Shown here: in pieces, positions 61,769 to 64,000 of the stretch
Layout of the letters: every line of letters begins with the position of its first letter
How positions within the stretch are numbered: the stretch's first letter is position 1
Notes under the pieces: model-generated
Database searches by the model: none
Told to the model about the DNA's origin: nothing
The model's input: the letters and a program-made list of their open reading frames with translations, nothing else
Translations under genes and position numbers: made by a program
Assembly: GCF_900215155.1 (NCBI RefSeq)
Contig: NZ_LT907980.1
Span: 124,001-188,000, forward strand
Direction: 5' to 3'
From: Marinobacter sp. LV10R510-11A
GTDB taxonomy: Bacteria; Pseudomonadota; Gammaproteobacteria; Pseudomonadales; Oleiphilaceae
Length of the DNA stretch: 64,000 bases

Positions 61769-62479
61769 ATGGGAAAGAAATCTTTCCAGAATAAACCGCC
61801 CCGCATTCCCTTCCCGTTCGAAGGTATTCAAGTCAATGGATGTCGAAATCCGACGTGTGAGAATTTTTTAACGCTTAGTCCGATCAAAAATATTGATGGA
61901 TGTGAAGGGGGTATTCCTGAAGCCTTCCAGAGAGGCGGCGGATCCTATCGTCTATCTGGAAGGGGTAAAGCCAAGGCATCTCTGATTTGTGAGATTTGCT
62001 CCAAGAAAAAAGCTCTGGGTGAAGATGTTAATGCTGTATCAACCGCTCTAAAGAGTAATCAGGCTGTCCACGAAGAGCTTAGTAGGATATCGAGCCACCT
62101 AGATCCAAAATCAATTATCTGCCCAAACTCAAAATGCTCAAGCAATATGGATAAAAAGCCTATTTCCGTCAAAAAGAATGGCAAAACGACTAGCGGAAAC
62201 CAAAGGTATATTTGCCTCCACTGTCGGAAGAGTTTTTGTGGTAAACCGAAGGCTCGCAAGCACTCCAAGCCTCATTTAAACAGGTTACTATTCAAGCTCC
62301 TGGTCAACAAACAACCGATCAACCGTATTGCTGATGTTTTGGATATTTCAGAAAAAACGGTTTACGACAAAATCAGATTTATTCATCGCCAGTGTTTATC
62401 GTTTGTTTCTGAGCGAGAGAGAAGACTTGAGAGCAGAGTTTTGAGCGATTTTATCTTTCAACAGACCGTCAAGTTCTGA
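61769..62479 (+). CDS. IS ORF1: zinc-ribbon/HTH protein
   Basis: A 236-residue protein. Paired cysteines occur in GCRNPTCENF, LICEICSKKK, and the zinc ribbon IICPNSKCSSNMDKK...RYICLHCRKSFC. A helix-turn-helix follows (PINRIADVLDISEKTVYDKI). It ends QQTVKF at a TGA overlapping ORF2's ATG (TGATG). The usual organisation is a DNA-binding ORF upstream of a DDE ORF. It starts right after the T-run of the terminator that holds the IS1595, with no clear ribosome site. Confidence 0.7.
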   Translation: MGKKSFQNKPPRIPFPFEGIQVNGCRNPTCENFLTLSPIKNIDGCEGGIPEAFQRGGGSYRLSGRGKAKASLICEICSKKKALGEDVNAVSTALKSNQAVHEELSRISSHLDPKSIICPNSKCSSNMDKKPISVKKNGKTTSGNQRYICLHCRKSFCGKPKARKHSKPHLNRLLFKLLVNKQPINRIADVLDISEKTVYDKIRFIHRQCLSFVSERERRLESRVLSDFIFQQTVKF

Positions 62480-63597
62480 TGACCAACTGGACTCAACGAG
62501 GTGACAAAAGGAATTGCGACCTCTACGGAATTGCCACGGCATGCTTGAACTCAGGCTACGTTTTCGCTTTCAACTTTAATTACGATGGCTCTGTGGACTC
62601 CAGTTTGGCAGAGCGGGACTCAGTTGATAGTGGTGATCACGAAAGACCAAAACACCACCGAAAACACGCTAGAGTCTGGTTGAGCGAGGAGTTCAATGAC
62701 GCTGTAAAGAATCGCTTACCTAGAGAGAAGTTACCATATGCCGGAAATCTTAGAGATGAAATTCAGATCAGAGCTCTGATCGAAAAAAGCTCTAATGTTC
62801 CCGATTCGTCGGAGAACATCGATCAAACAAAAAGTCTTCCTAATCGCGGTGCCTTGGTTCATAACGAATACACCATGCTGGCTCACTTCTTTTTACTGAA
62901 ACGGTTTTTCAGGAGCACAGGGAAAACTCGCTTCTTTCTGGATCTGGATAGCGGGATGAAGACGGCCTATATTTCTGCGTTTCGTGAGGAAATTGGAGAA
63001 GGCCGATCCGATGGGTTCTTAGTTAGGGCTTCGAAAAATAAAACAAATGATGAGAAAGAAAAGCTGGTAGCAAATTTCAAACGCATGGTTTCCAAAATGT
63101 CAGGAACCCCAGTCAAACAGCTGACCTTCAAAATCCTAATGGATGTAACTAACGGAATTATCGCGGAGCGTTTAAAGAAACCCATTAAGGTTCCGAACTC
63201 GCCTGAGTTTTGGATTGAGCATCCATGGGTGTCCAAGGCAGAGCCGGAGAAAATGGTGGCTGCGGTGACGAATGTGTCTAGGTACGACATTCTGCACCAG
63301 GCCAACCTCTACCGCATGGTGACCCTAGCTCCAGTAGATCGCTTTTTTATGAATATCCGCAGGATGTCTATGTACTTTGAAAGGCCATTCCAGTCAGGCA
63401 CCGGGATGGGGCGTATCTGGCACGGATACTCTGCATATAACCCTGAGATGTACACCATAGTGGGTGACATATTCAGGATTCATTACAACTACTGCACAAG
63501 ATCAAAGAAAAAGGACACACCCGCCATGAAACTGGGGCTTGCAAAAGCCCCAGTCACTGTCGAGAAAATCATTTATTACAATCGATATGCTGGATAG
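62479..63597 (+). CDS. IS ORF2: DDE-type transposase domain
   Basis: A 372-residue protein in the -1 frame relative to ORF1. The ORF2 frame is open from 62431, before the ATG, and there reads YLSTDRQVLMTNWTQRGDKR, which continues the transposase better than ORF1's end. Later motifs are GYVFAFNFNYDGSVDSS and TRFFLDLDSGMKTAYIS (acidic pair). It is probably made by -1 frameshifting from ORF1 near GATTTTATC (62446), or by reinitiation at the TGATG. The family is unnamed by me. Confidence 0.65.
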   Translation: MTNWTQRGDKRNCDLYGIATACLNSGYVFAFNFNYDGSVDSSLAERDSVDSGDHERPKHHRKHARVWLSEEFNDAVKNRLPREKLPYAGNLRDEIQIRALIEKSSNVPDSSENIDQTKSLPNRGALVHNEYTMLAHFFLLKRFFRSTGKTRFFLDLDSGMKTAYISAFREEIGEGRSDGFLVRASKNKTNDEKEKLVANFKRMVSKMSGTPVKQLTFKILMDVTNGIIAERLKKPIKVPNSPEFWIEHPWVSKAEPEKMVAAVTNVSRYDILHQANLYRMVTLAPVDRFFMNIRRMSMYFERPFQSGTGMGRIWHGYSAYNPEMYTIVGDIFRIHYNYCTRSKKKDTPAMKLGLAKAPVTVEKIIYYNRYAG

Positions 63598-63691
63598 AGT
63601 TGACCGGCTAATTCAAGCCAAAAGCTCAGGCTTTTTTCGTTGGGAAGCAGGGATGCCAAAACGTCTGCGTTCAGAAATTTTGAATGAAAAA

Positions 63692-63723
63692 AAGCCAGTG
63701 ATTTTTGGTCACTGGCTTTTCTT
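63692..63723 (+). terminator. terminator at the right end of the larger IS
   Basis: AAGCCAGTGA (63692-63701) with TCACTGGCTT (63709-63718), followed by TTCTT. Downstream of ORF2 and inside the right inverted repeat. Confidence 0.8.
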
Positions 63724-63829
63724 ACTTGGCTTGCCCAAGCTCAGCCACACTTAAGGTAAATGGCTTGACTAGTAGCGGGCGTTTCTATTCAGCCGTTGCC
63801 GGCTGCATCTGGAAAACCGGTTTGCCGAA

Positions 63830-64000
63830 TTAGGCCAGGTTTTCGTTCACAAAATCCCAGTTTACTAGGTTCCAGAACGCTTCCAGATACTTCGGGCGGG
63901 AGTTGCGGTAATCGATATAGTACGCGTGCTCCCACACATCCACGGTCAGCACTGGCTTGTCAGCGCCGGTCAGCGGTGTTTCTGCATTGCTGGTGCTAGC
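63830..64000 (-). CDS. sodB: iron/manganese superoxide dismutase, 3' end (partial)
   Basis: The last 56 residues, continuing beyond the right edge. [20 protein letters not shown] carries the DVWEHAYY metal-ligand motif (Asp and His), and the end [19 protein letters not shown] is standard for SodB. Stop at 63830-63832. The IS inserted downstream lies in its terminator, so its transcripts may run on or end at the IS's own hairpins. Confidence 0.95.
   Translation of the reverse strand, partial: ASTSNAETPLTGADKPVLTVDVWEHAYYIDYRNSRPKYLEAFWNLVNWDFVNENLA

Larger units (their letters stand above)
60632..63767 (+). mobile_element. unclassified IS (IS1-like in style) carrying a nested IS1595
   Basis: Flanked by the 9-bp direct repeat ACTAGTAGC (60623-60631 and 63768-63776), with perfect 28-base terminal inverted repeats starting CAAGCCATTTACC (60632-60659 and 63740-63767). 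Without the nested IS it is about 2.1 kb and encodes two overlapping frames (61769-62479 and 62479-63597). A zinc-ribbon/HTH first ORF, a DDE-like second ORF in the -1 frame and a 9-bp duplication recall IS1, but the proteins are far longer. It has internal terminators at both ends. Confidence 0.85.

Overview
The window looks like a chromosome segment of a marine gammaproteobacterium, most likely Marinobacter or a close relative. This is inferred from the mix of an MvaT-type H-NS protein, a gspN-gspC-gspD start of a type II secretion locus, two large flagellins beside flaG-fliD-fliS, many c-di-GMP genes and a mid-50s GC content. No rRNA or tRNA gene was seen.

Layout. Bases 1-2340 hold decayed accessory genes and a WecA-like sugar-phosphate transferase broken by one in-frame stop. 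Bases 2400-21020 are a recombination scrapyard. They contain eight copies or partial copies of an Rpn (YhgA-like, PD-(D/E)XK) gene, seven copies of the 5' end of a beta-CASP metallo-beta-lactamase gene, two long and one tiny remnant of a CapD/WbpM-type dehydratase, intact ParDE and TacAT modules, debris of other toxin-antitoxin modules, fragments of a REP-associated (RAYT) transposase, and more than a dozen copies of a GGGACAG/CTGTCCC palindrome. An IS200/IS605 element sits in one metallo-beta-lactamase fragment. Bases 21191-29018 return to core genes: mvaT, a CheC-type response regulator with a diguanylate cyclase, an exported protein, sbcB, a DUF559 nuclease framed by a GC-rich repeat, and a TPR protein. 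Bases 29125-31374 are a second toxin-antitoxin graveyard. Bases 32976-41430 are the flagellin/filament cap region (two divergent flagellins with a toxin-antitoxin-like pair between them, then flaG, fliD, fliS). Bases 41688-48947 carry argG, an AraC regulator, a degenerate GGDEF response regulator, yajQ, ampG, an alkyltransferase-like gene and a HipBA-like pair. A second, nearly identical IS605 copy (49061-50777) lies before fxsA, groES-groEL, gspN-C-D, a broken M48 peptidase gene, lemA and a GGDEF-EAL gene. The right end is an unclassified IS carrying a nested IS1595, inserted in the presumed sodB terminator, then the 3' end of sodB.

How the parts fit. The most striking system is the Rpn array. 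Every copy, even those that have lost the nuclease half, keeps an in-frame internal ATG preceded by a perfect GGAGGA Shine-Dalgarno, which would express only the C-terminal 60-84 residues. This matches the published E. coli arrangement in which a short intragenic Rpn product inhibits the full-length toxic nuclease. Several inactivating deletions in the array run between short direct repeats, as expected from RecA-independent recombination. Across the window, antitoxin genes tend to survive while their toxins are deleted or truncated.
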